Below are positions 7,800 to 15,118 of a stretch of DNA of 20,869 nt, piece by piece (positions within the stretch are counted from its first letter, which is position 1; each line of letters begins with the position of its first letter). A model generated the notes under the pieces. That model was not told the DNA's origin, searched no databases, and saw only the letters and a program-made list of their open reading frames with translations. Position numbers and translations under genes: made by a program. Origin of the DNA: Porphyrobacter sp. (GTDB lineage: Bacteria > Pseudomonadota > Alphaproteobacteria > Sphingomonadales > Sphingomonadaceae); NCBI GenBank assembly GCA_018991295.1, contig JAGKSZ010000015.1, positions 1 to 20,869 on the forward strand, read 5' to 3'.

Positions 7800-9799
7800 G
7801 CAAGCCTCCGCAGGATTTCCCCGAGGACGCCGACCGGACGGTTTATCAGCCCAAGGGCGCGGTGCCGCCTGCGCCCCCTGCGCCCTCTGCGCCGTCCTCA
7901 GCGCCGCCGCCGGCCTATACCCCGCCTCTGCCCGAACCGCCGATCCCGGCGCCGCCGCGTCCTGCTGGCAGCCAGCAGATCGGCGATGGCGCGGTGCTCA
8001 ATGGCATCTACCGGATCACCCGGTTCATCGCCAAGGGCGGCATGGGTGAGGTTTACGAGGCGGTCAACGTCCACCAGCCGGATGACCGGGTGGCGGTCAA
8101 GGTCATGCTCCAGCACCTTGCGCAGGATGAACTGGTGGCGGCGATGTTCGCCAAGGAAGCGGCCACGCTCACCCGGCTCAATCACGAAGCGATCGTGCAA
8201 TACCGTCTCGCCGCACGCGACACCGAGGGGCGGCCCTATATCGTTACCGAGTTCATCCCCGGCCCCAATCTGGAGGACATGCTCGGCAAGCTGAAGCTTT
8301 CGGACGAGGAATTTCTCGGCATTTGCCAGAAGCTCGCCGCAGGGCTGGGCACCGCGCACACGCTTGGCGCGATCCACCGCGATATTGCGCCTGACAACAT
8401 CCTGCTGGCCGATGGCGATCCGGCACGTCCGAAGATCATCGATTTCGGCATCGCCAAGGACGCGCGCGAGCAATCAGGGACCATCGTGGGCGATGGGTTT
8501 GCAGGCAAGCTGCGCTATGTCGCGCCTGAACAGCTGGGCGAATATGGGCGCAATATCGGGCCGTGGACCGATATGTACAGCCTTGCGCTGACGCTGCGCG
8601 CAGTGGTGGCGGGCAAGCATTCCGACATGGGCGGATCGATGGCCGATTCCGTGCGCAAGCGTATGCACGTGCCTGACCTGTCGGATATCCCGACGCCGTT
8701 CCGCGCCGCTTTCGAAGCCGCGCTCCAGCCCGATCCGGCCAAGCGGCCGCAATCGATGGCGGCCTTCAACGTGATGCTGACCAGCGGTGCGGCCGCCGCC
8801 GGGGTGGTGTCGGACATGGGCACTATCTTCGGTGGGGGGACGACCCAACTGGTCCCCGGCACGCCCCAGCCTGCTGCGGGCAGCGGCCTTGGCGGCAAGC
8901 TGCTTGGCCAGCTGCCTGCGGGCACGGGCGGGGGCAAAAGCCGCCTGCCGCTGATCATTGGTGGCGGGGCTGCGGCACTGATCGGGGTGGTCGGCATCGT
9001 GATCGCCACCAGCCTTGGTGGGGGCAGCGATACGCCAGAGCCTGCCGCGCCTGTCGCCAGCGATCAGGTCGCCGCAGCCCCCGCTGCGCCTCAGCCTGCG
9101 ACCCCGGGCACGCCCGAATTTGCAGCCCTTGTGAGCCAGGCGAGTGCGGGCATTTCCTGTTCGTGGCTGACTCTGGCCGATGCGGGCACAGGCGGGGGGC
9201 GCTTCAGCGGCACGGCAGCGGTTCCCGCGTCAGCGCAGAGCCAGATGGCGCAGGCCCTTTCGGGTGCCGGCGCCAAGGTGCCGACGATCGATTTCGCCAA
9301 CGTTCTGGCCCTGCCTGAATCAAACTGCGCGGTGATCGACGCACTGCGCGCCGCGCGCGGCGGACCGGTGAAGATCGACACCCCGCAGACCAATTACGAG
9401 ATGCGCAATGAGCCCATCGACCAGGCCGATGGTATCACAGAACCCCAGCCACACGCTAAGGTGCGGCTCCAAATTACCGGTCCTGCGCCACATTTGGCGC
9501 TGGTTTTCCTGAGCAATCTTGCCGACCCTCAGGTCATGTCGGGCGATGAGGCGCGTAAGCTCGTGCAGCTTTACAAGGGTACAGACGCACCCGGTAACCT
9601 TGCCTTCAGCCTGCCCTTTGGAAACGTCAAGGCCTCGGAAAACGCCGGGATCGCGGTCATTTCAAGCGATCAGCCCTTGCCCGCCAACATCACCAAATTT
9701 GATGCCGGCTGGCCGCAGCGCTTCCTTGAAGGGGCCAGGGCCGGGCGCTGGAAGGCGGATGCAGTGTGGTTCCGGGTTGAGGATCGTCAGCCCGGCTGA
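7796..9799 (+). CDS. ppkA: PpkA, membrane Ser/Thr protein kinase of the T6SS switch
   Basis: PpkA phosphorylates T6SS components so that an FHA protein can promote assembly. The 667 residues comprise a Pro-rich N-terminal tail (1-60) with DADRTVYQP (Thr15), a Hanks-type kinase domain (about 70-330), a linker, one membrane helix (about 383-406) and a periplasmic C-terminal region (about 410-667). Kinase motifs are the Gly-rich loop AKGGMGEVY, VAVK (K102), HRDIAPDN (H194-N201), DFG (D216) and YVAPEQLG. In the HRD loop, Ala198 replaces the usual Lys of HRDLKPxN. The periplasmic part has two cysteines (C455 in ISCSWL, C511 in SNCAVID) and a terminal beta-rich stretch; I do not firmly identify its family. 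It starts within the pppA stop (ATGA) and converges on tagH with a 6-bp gap. Confidence 0.95.
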   Translation: MSKPPQDFPEDADRTVYQPKGAVPPAPPAPSAPSSAPPPAYTPPLPEPPIPAPPRPAGSQQIGDGAVLNGIYRITRFIAKGGMGEVYEAVNVHQPDDRVAVKVMLQHLAQDELVAAMFAKEAATLTRLNHEAIVQYRLAARDTEGRPYIVTEFIPGPNLEDMLGKLKLSDEEFLGICQKLAAGLGTAHTLGAIHRDIAPDNILLADGDPARPKIIDFGIAKDAREQSGTIVGDGFAGKLRYVAPEQLGEYGRNIGPWTDMYSLALTLRAVVAGKHSDMGGSMADSVRKRMHVPDLSDIPTPFRAAFEAALQPDPAKRPQSMAAFNVMLTSGAAAAGVVSDMGTIFGGGTTQLVPGTPQPAAGSGLGGKLLGQLPAGTGGGKSRLPLIIGGGAAALIGVVGIVIATSLGGGSDTPEPAAPVASDQVAAAPAAPQPATPGTPEFAALVSQASAGISCSWLTLADAGTGGGRFSGTAAVPASAQSQMAQALSGAGAKVPTIDFANVLALPESNCAVIDALRAARGGPVKIDTPQTNYEMRNEPIDQADGITEPQPHAKVRLQITGPAPHLALVFLSNLADPQVMSGDEARKLVQLYKGTDAPGNLAFSLPFGNVKASENAGIAVISSDQPLPANITKFDAGWPQRFLEGARAGRWKADAVWFRVEDRQPG

Positions 9800-9805
9800 T
9801 CGGCC

Positions 9806-11548
9806 CTAGCGCCTTTGAGGGCGGCTCGATTCCTCATAGGCCTTGCGGAACTCGCGGCTGAACACTTCAAGGAAGGCCTCGGCCGATCCTTCCGCCACCC
9901 CGCTGAACTGCGCCTCATAGGCCTTCCACAAGGCCGCCTCGCGCTGGCCGGGCAGAACCTTGGCGAGCAGCCCCTGCTCTTTGGTGCGGGCCTTGATTGC
10001 GGCGGGCGAAAAGCGGTTCAGCGTCTCGCGCAGTGCGCCCTGCATGGCTTTGAGCGTGGCAATCTGGTGGGCTTGGAGATCGCGGTAGGATTCCTCGATC
10101 GCGCCCTCGGCCTCCATATAGCCGCGCATATGCGGGTTGAGCATCATCAGCAGTGCCTGATCGACATTGCGGGCAAATTTCAGCGGGTTGTTCCCATCGA
10201 AGCTGAGCGCAGTGCCTGCTGCCCCCATCTCTTCCTTGGCGCGGGCACGGGCTTCGAGCAGGATCATCAGTCCTGCGACAAGGTGGCGCAGCATCCGCCC
10301 GGTCTTGGCGGCCGTTTCCTCAGGAGACAGCTTGAGCTGGCTGGCGGGCACGCCAAGTTCAGTCAGCAACGCGCCGAACACCGCATCATGGGCGGGCGCT
10401 GCTGGAGGGGCCGGAGCAGCGGCGACAGGTGGCAGCGCGGCGTCGTTCGCATGGGCGACGGGCGATGGACGCACGCGCACTGGCGCAGCCGGCGGGGCGA
10501 CCGGATCGGGCGCGCCTTGTGTCCATGCGCCCACAGTCGCTTCATGCCCGCTCTGGTCAGGCCAGCCACCCGCGGCGGGGGGGGAAGAGGGCGCCGCCCC
10601 GTGATTGAGCGGTGCAAAGCTGCCTCCACCTGTGGGCGGCGGCGCGCTGCCGGGCATCGGTGCGAAACTCCCACCCATCGGTGCCGCTGATGGTGCCGCA
10701 ACCGGCGGTTGCGGGGGCTGATAGGCAGGCGGGGGGGGGGGCGGGGGCTGGGGCGGGGGCGGGGGCACAGCACCCGGAAGTGGCGCAAAGCCGCCGCCCG
10801 AGGGCGAAGGTGCAGCTGCGCTCGTGCCCAGCGGTGCAAAGGGATCGCCGCCACCCGGTGCCGGAGTGGCAGCGCCGGGCAATGGGGCAAAACCGCCACC
10901 CTCGTCCGGATCGACCCTGAAGGGATCGAACCCCGGATCGACGCTCCATGCCGCGTTATTCCAATCGACTTCGTTCTTGGCGGTAAAATCGCCAAAGATG
11001 TCATTCGCGTTGGCTGCGCCGCTGCCGCGTCCTGCATCTTCGGACCATACCGAGGCGCGGTCGGGCGCGGCCTGCGGCAGATCCCAGCCGGCATCGCTGA
11101 AACTGGGCGGCGGTGGGGGCGGGGGAGCCGCAGGGCGCCCGCCCGGTACATCGTTCCAATCGCCAAAACCCGGCCCGCGCGCAGCAGCTTCGGCACTGGC
11201 AGCCTCGCTCTGATGCTTCTGAAGCGCCGCTCCCGATAACCTCGCCTCGATCATATAGGGACCGATCCGGAAGCGGTCGCCCGGCACGATCCTGTGCGCG
11301 CCTTCGATGCGCTGATCCGATGGGCCCACGAAGGTGCCGTTGGTGCTGCCGAAATCGACCATGAAATAGTCATCGTCGCGGAACTGCACCTCGCAATGCC
11401 GCCGCGAAATCAGCCCGGTTTCGTCGGGCAGCACCCATTCGCAGGTCAGCGCCCGGCCGATATTCGCGCCGCGATTGTTGAGGACCAGTTCGGGAGTGAC
11501 GCCGAGATCGGCAAAGTCGCTATTGATGATCCGGAGCGTCAGCGCCAT
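9806..11548 (-). CDS. tagH: TagH/Fha, FHA-domain scaffold protein of the T6SS switch
   Basis: The FHA domain binds phosphothreonine and, in studied systems, Fha promotes T6SS assembly after PpkA acts. The 580 residues have an N-terminal FHA domain (about 1-105) with GR (31-32), SRRH (48-51) and STNG (68-71), the phosphopeptide-contact residues. A Pro/Gly/Ala-rich linker follows (about 110-385), then the T6SS-type FHA C-terminal domain (about 388-580: DAVFGALLTELG, FARNVDQALLMMLNPHMRGY). The linker repeats a short GG(G/S)FAP(L/M) motif four times and has long proline runs, one encoded by a C11 homopolymer. The ATG (complement 11546-11548) lies inside the end of the preceding DUF6931-like gene, with a 10-nt overlap. 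It is the last gene of the vgrG-DUF6931-tagH block. Confidence 0.93.
   Translation of the reverse strand: MALTLRIINSDFADLGVTPELVLNNRGANIGRALTCEWVLPDETGLISRRHCEVQFRDDDYFMVDFGSTNGTFVGPSDQRIEGAHRIVPGDRFRIGPYMIEARLSGAALQKHQSEAASAEAAARGPGFGDWNDVPGGRPAAPPPPPPPSFSDAGWDLPQAAPDRASVWSEDAGRGSGAANANDIFGDFTAKNEVDWNNAAWSVDPGFDPFRVDPDEGGGFAPLPGAATPAPGGGDPFAPLGTSAAAPSPSGGGFAPLPGAVPPPPPQPPPPPPPAYQPPQPPVAAPSAAPMGGSFAPMPGSAPPPTGGGSFAPLNHGAAPSSPPAAGGWPDQSGHEATVGAWTQGAPDPVAPPAAPVRVRPSPVAHANDAALPPVAAAPAPPAAPAHDAVFGALLTELGVPASQLKLSPEETAAKTGRMLRHLVAGLMILLEARARAKEEMGAAGTALSFDGNNPLKFARNVDQALLMMLNPHMRGYMEAEGAIEESYRDLQAHQIATLKAMQGALRETLNRFSPAAIKARTKEQGLLAKVLPGQREAALWKAYEAQFSGVAEGSAEAFLEVFSREFRKAYEESSRPQRR
10731..10741. 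repeat. G11/C11 homopolymer inside tagH
   Basis: Eleven consecutive G on the plus strand (C on the tagH coding strand) are flanked by C on both sides. They encode part of a polyproline run at about TagH residues 270-273. The tract is followed by further G5, G4, G5 and G5 runs up to about 10767, so the plus strand could fold as a G-quadruplex. Confidence 0.9.
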
Positions 11549-12120
11549 CGGGCGCCAACCGCCTCTCGTCCGTTGACAGCGAAGCGATTGCCCAGATCGA
11601 GCACGCGCACGGCCAGCCCCGGATCGTCAATCGCGTTCTGCGCGATTACAGTCTGCACGGCGCCCGCTACCAATTGTCCCGGCAGGCGCGGATCGGCGGG
11701 CACGGGGGGGCTGTCTTCGGGCGCGATCGACCCGCCGGAAAAGAAGATCGCCAGGCCGATCAACGCCTCGGGCCAGGACTGGTCGGCGCCTTCCAGCAGC
11801 CGTTCAATCGCACGGCGGTTTTCATCATCGGGTTCATGCAGCCAGCGTTGCGCGGCATCCCTGAGCAGCATTCGCGGCGCGTATTCCGGGTCCTCGCGGC
11901 CCAGTGGCGGCAGGCTGGCAAGACCCCACTCGATCGTTTCCAGCTTAGGCAAAGCGCAGGCAAGATAGGCGGCGGCGGCGGTATCCTCACCGGCTGCGCG
12001 CAGCTGGGCAAAGAAGGCGGCCGGGGCAATATCTGCCTCGGGCCAGAGATCACGCGGCAGCTTCGCCTCTTGGGCGATCTGGCGGGCGGAACTCCAGAAG
12101 ACGACGGTCCACTCGGTCAT
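11539..12120 (-). CDS. DUF6931-like T6SS-associated protein, unknown function
   Basis: This 193-residue protein has no signal peptide or membrane segment and is rich in Ala, Leu and acidic residues, probably an all-helical cytoplasmic protein. Its layout resembles what I recall of the DUF6931 family: ALPKLETIEWGLASL, a charged WLHEPDDENRRAIERLL segment, then ALIGLAIFFSGGSIAPED and VPADPRLPGQLV. This family match is from memory and not checked. DUF6931 proteins occur in T6SS loci and have no established function. The ATG (complement 12118-12120) is the only start after an upstream in-frame TAA; its GAGGAA ribosome site is 15 nt away, which is far. The 3' end overlaps tagH by 10 nt, so it is probably translated with the FHA protein and may act with it. 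Confidence 0.8.
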   Translation of the reverse strand: MTEWTVVFWSSARQIAQEAKLPRDLWPEADIAPAAFFAQLRAAGEDTAAAAYLACALPKLETIEWGLASLPPLGREDPEYAPRMLLRDAAQRWLHEPDDENRRAIERLLEGADQSWPEALIGLAIFFSGGSIAPEDSPPVPADPRLPGQLVAGAVQTVIAQNAIDDPGLAVRVLDLGNRFAVNGREAVGARWR

Positions 12121-12147
12121 GATGTGCGCAGGGCATTCCTCTTAGGC

Positions 12148-12182
12148 GATCGCGGGAGGGTGCAACAGGCGCACCCGCGATC
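12148..12182 (-). terminator. Strong hairpin between vgrG and the DUF6931-like gene
   Basis: GATCGCGGG (12148-12156) and CCCGCGATC (12174-12182) are perfect inverted repeats, with a second inner pair GGGTGC (12158-12163) and GCACCC (12171-12176) around a 7-nt loop. It begins within the vgrG stop codon. On the minus-strand transcript it would form just after vgrG. There is no T-run after it, so it may be a partial terminator or an RNA-stability element rather than a classical intrinsic terminator. Confidence 0.5.
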
Positions 12183-14169
12183 AGTTGATCTTAATCAGTG
12201 CGCCCTTCTCGGTCAAAATCCCGCCTGCGGAAACATCGGTCATTGCATAGCCTGTGACCTTGACCATCAGCGAGGTGATCGTCGCCTGCGTCGGTGTCAG
12301 CTTCAGCGACGTCTGGCCCACGACAAGCTCGATCGATTGCATGGCTTCGATCTTGACCTTGCCCTTGCTGGTCTTGATCGTCAGGTTGCCCATGTCGATG
12401 GTCAGCTTGTCGTTGCCCTTCTGGATCTTGGTCGTGCGGTTGCCTTCGGTGATCTTGTTGTCTTCGTTCTTCTTGAGCTCGTAGCTGCGGTTGCCATCGA
12501 TCTTCACCTTTTCGTCACGCTTGACGTAACGCTGGCGGTCGCGCCCGACCTTCAGTTCCTCGTCGCGGCCGATATGGGTGCTGGTATCGAAGCGCACGCG
12601 CACGTTCATCAGGCGTTCGGCGTGAATGAACAGTTCTTCCTTGCCGCCCTTGTCCTCGAAGCGGATCTCGTTGGCCTTGGGCTCCCCCGTGTCGAGCTTT
12701 TCGGCCTGCGTGTAAGGGGTCTGCTCCCCATAGGTCAGCGTACGCCATACCGCACGGGTCTTGTTGGCCGGCAGGGGATAGATCGGCATGTGTTCAGCGT
12801 TGAACACGCGCCCGACCACCACCGGCTGATCGGGATCGCCGTGGAGGAAATCGACCAGCACTTCATGGCCCACGCGTGGCAGGATGATGTTGCCGAGGCC
12901 GCCGGTCTGGGAAACGCGGATCCAGCAGGTCGATTTTTCATCCGGGCTGCCGGTGCGGTCCCAGTGAAAGCGCACCTTCACCCGGCCATATTCGTCGGTG
13001 AAGATCGTCTCGCCCTTGGGGCCGGTGACGACTGCGGATTCAACCCCGACCACCCGCGGCTTGAGTGCGCGGCGCGGGGCGCGATATTGCGTGGCGGCGG
13101 GAATGGCGACGAAAGTGACATCATCGCGCGGCTGTTCAGCGGAGCCTGTCACATAGGTTTGCGGTGAAAGGCTGTGCTGGGTGGCGATAATCAGGTAGCT
13201 GCCGTTGTAGCGGTTGACCCGGTGGTTTTCGACCGTGACAGTCTGGCCTGCGCACAGGCTCTTGGCGCTGGTGCGGCCAATGAAGGTGCGGCGCCGGGCA
13301 CGGAATTCCTCCAGCCGCACCTTGCTCAGCCGATCGGCGCGGGCCTTGGTGATGAACAGGCCGGGGAAGTCGTAATGTTCCTGCGCATCAAGGGGGTGCT
13401 GGCCATCGGCGCTCGCCTTGCCATCGACCGGCTTGGTGGGCTTCTTGAAATCATAGTCGCGCAGGGACACCAACTCGTGCCCGGAACTCGCCACGCGTTC
13501 AGCCCAGCCGGTCAGCGCGTGGTGCCCGCCGAGCGAATCGCCAACCCTGTAAGCCTGCGCCGTGCCCTGCGCGGCGTTGAAGGCAATGGTGGCATCGCGC
13601 CCCGGCTTGTGGGTGCTGGCCTTGTCGCAGATCACCATCAGGTGCTTTTGCGCGGTGTGCTCGAAGAAGTAATAGAGCCCTTCCTGCTCCATCAGGCGGG
13701 AGAGGAAGTGGAAATCGCTTTCTCCGTACTGCACGCAATATTCCAGCGGTTCGTAGCTGGCGGTGACGCGCAATTCATAGTCGGTGATGCTCGCCGCACC
13801 GAAAACAGCCTTGATGATGTCGATGACGGTCTTTTCCTGAAAGATCGCAAAACCGCGGCGACTCGACATGAAATGGGTGAAGGGGCGCAGCGATAGGTTG
13901 TAGTGGAACCCGTCACCATCCTCCATCAGGTGCGCGCCTTCGGCCAGAAGGCCGTTGAAGTGGCGGACCACATCCTGTTCTTCATAGACCGCCACACTGA
14001 CCGGTTTTCCGATGTGCGGAACCAGATCAAGCTCACCCAGGGTGGCGACAATCTGGACTTCTATTTCGAACGGATTCGATAATTCTTCCCGCGCAGACAA
14101 GGCGATATAATCGACTTGCTCCCCGCCGAGATCGACTGCCATCCTGATTTCGCGAAATTCGGAGTTCAC
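12181..14169 (-). CDS. vgrG: VgrG spike protein (TssI), no C-terminal effector domain
   Basis: VgrG trimers cap the Hcp tube and puncture the target cell. The product (662 residues from GTG at 14169) has the gp27-like region (EELSNPFEIEV, YCVQYGESDFHFLSRLMEQEG), the gp5 OB-fold (DEYGRVKVRFHWDR, WIRVSQTGGLGNIILPRVGHE, GDPDQPVVVGRVFN) and a C-terminal beta-helix rich in K/D/T ending GALIKIN. No extra domain follows, so this is a non-evolved VgrG whose cargo would bind non-covalently. The frame stays open to ATG 14343, but residues upstream of about 14169 do not look like VgrG. GTG 14169 has GGGGGG about 8 nt upstream; ATG 14142 is the other candidate. It is the first gene of the minus-strand block. 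No PAAR or adaptor gene is adjacent in this window. Confidence 0.94.
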   Translation of the reverse strand: MNSEFREIRMAVDLGGEQVDYIALSAREELSNPFEIEVQIVATLGELDLVPHIGKPVSVAVYEEQDVVRHFNGLLAEGAHLMEDGDGFHYNLSLRPFTHFMSSRRGFAIFQEKTVIDIIKAVFGAASITDYELRVTASYEPLEYCVQYGESDFHFLSRLMEQEGLYYFFEHTAQKHLMVICDKASTHKPGRDATIAFNAAQGTAQAYRVGDSLGGHHALTGWAERVASSGHELVSLRDYDFKKPTKPVDGKASADGQHPLDAQEHYDFPGLFITKARADRLSKVRLEEFRARRRTFIGRTSAKSLCAGQTVTVENHRVNRYNGSYLIIATQHSLSPQTYVTGSAEQPRDDVTFVAIPAATQYRAPRRALKPRVVGVESAVVTGPKGETIFTDEYGRVKVRFHWDRTGSPDEKSTCWIRVSQTGGLGNIILPRVGHEVLVDFLHGDPDQPVVVGRVFNAEHMPIYPLPANKTRAVWRTLTYGEQTPYTQAEKLDTGEPKANEIRFEDKGGKEELFIHAERLMNVRVRFDTSTHIGRDEELKVGRDRQRYVKRDEKVKIDGNRSYELKKNEDNKITEGNRTTKIQKGNDKLTIDMGNLTIKTSKGKVKIEAMQSIELVVGQTSLKLTPTQATITSLMVKVTGYAMTDVSAGGILTEKGALIKIN

Positions 14170-14387
14170 CGCGAACGCCCCCCACAATCTTGATCCAAAC
14201 GCTGTTGCTACCCGGATCCGGCGCCGACCATCACTCCCAAAAGGGGACGGGTCGATCTCGTTCGGCTTGTAAGTCTTACGCCAAGGTGTTACCTCAAGGG
14301 CAACAAAAGACAAATCCCAAATCGGTCTGGTCGCGCCCGGCAATTTCTGTTCTGCTCAGGCAGTGATATTCGATGTGGAGTCGAACG
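14170..14387. promoter_or_regulatory. Divergent vgrG / ompA-like intergenic region
   Basis: This stretch of about 218 bp separates the minus-strand vgrG block from the plus-strand sheath/hcp block and should hold both promoters. It is less GC-rich than its flanks. It contains small inverted repeats GTAAGTCTTAC (14269-14279) and AGGTGTTACCT (14284-14294), close together and possibly operator half-sites. No clear -35/-10 pair can be assigned. If vgrG began at its furthest ATG (14343) most of this would be coding, but that extension does not resemble VgrG. Confidence 0.4.
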
Positions 14388-15092
14388 ATGAAGGTTCGTT
14401 ATTCAGTTTTCGCCGCCGCCCTCGCAGGTGCCTGCTTTGCCGCACCGGCCTTTGCCGTTGAGGACGAAAAGTCAGATGCTGAAAATTACGCCAAGTGGGT
14501 GTGTCTGATCGACAAGAAGTGCGATGGCGAGGTGACCGCCGTTGTGGGTGATGGCGTTGACAGCGAAGGCGTTCGTCCGCTGATCGGGCCCAACACGTCG
14601 CGCCCCAAGCCGGCTGTGGTGGCCGCCGCGCCCAAGCCCGCTGCGGCCCCGCGCAACAATCTTGGCGCTTCGGGCAATGGTGCGCGCCAGCTTTCCGCCG
14701 GTCGCCGCCAGGTTGACGGCGGGCCTGTGGCCGTGCCCAGCGATGTGCGCGATAGCGCCAATCTGTTCGTGACCTTCCGCAAGAACTCGGCGGCGCTCGA
14801 ATCCGGCATCACCGGCGACATGCGGCTGCTGGCGCGTGCGGTGAACGAATCGCTGGCTGCGGGCAATCAGCGGGTCATCCAGATCGGCGGTTTCACTGAC
14901 GCCACCGGCGATGATGAGTTTAACCTGAAGCTCTCGCAGGAACGCGCCGAAACCGTCCGCAAGTCGCTGATGGAGCTGGGCGTGCCCAGTGATGCCATCC
15001 AGTCGGTGGGCTATGGTGAAACCCGGCTGATTGAGGGCTATGCCCCCACCCACGGGATCAACCGCCGTGTCGAGGTCGTCGTTCTGAACTGA
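14388..15092 (+). CDS. Exported OmpA-family peptidoglycan-binding protein
   Basis: This is a 234-residue secreted protein. The N-terminus MKVRYSVFAAALAGACFAAP ending in AFA is a signal peptide, with likely signal-peptidase I cleavage before VEDEK. LAGAC does not fit a good lipobox. A short region with two cysteines (WVCLIDKKCDGEV) follows, possibly a disulfide, then an Ala/Pro-rich linker and a C-terminal OmpA domain (about 125-234). That domain has SANLFVTFRKNSAAL, IGGFTDATGDDEFN, LSQERAETVRKSL and INRRVEVVVLN, the peptidoglycan-binding pattern. ATG 14388 has GGAG at the right distance; ATG 14373 is in frame but lacks a ribosome site. It sits first in the tssA-to-tssF block, so it is probably a T6SS envelope accessory that anchors the complex to the wall. 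Its precise role is unknown. Confidence 0.85.
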   Translation: MKVRYSVFAAALAGACFAAPAFAVEDEKSDAENYAKWVCLIDKKCDGEVTAVVGDGVDSEGVRPLIGPNTSRPKPAVVAAAPKPAAAPRNNLGASGNGARQLSAGRRQVDGGPVAVPSDVRDSANLFVTFRKNSAALESGITGDMRLLARAVNESLAAGNQRVIQIGGFTDATGDDEFNLKLSQERAETVRKSLMELGVPSDAIQSVGYGETRLIEGYAPTHGINRRVEVVVLN

Positions 15093-15118
15093 CGCTTTCG
15101 ACCGGGGGGACGAAAACT

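Noticed and set aside
12181..12700. Effector domain fused to the VgrG C-terminus
   Set aside because: The repetitive K/D/T-rich end and final GALIKIN fit the standard VgrG beta-helix, with nothing appended.
11674..13167. Long plus-strand open frame (497 codons) opposite vgrG and the DUF6931-like gene
   Set aside because: It is antisense to well-supported genes, and its product is a His/Arg/Gly/Leu-rich string with no recognisable domain. Such frames are common shadows in GC-rich DNA.
14170..14343. N-terminal extension of VgrG to the furthest ATG
   Set aside because: The 58 extra residues do not resemble VgrG, lie in a region expected to hold a divergent promoter, and have no ribosome site that beats the one before GTG 14169.
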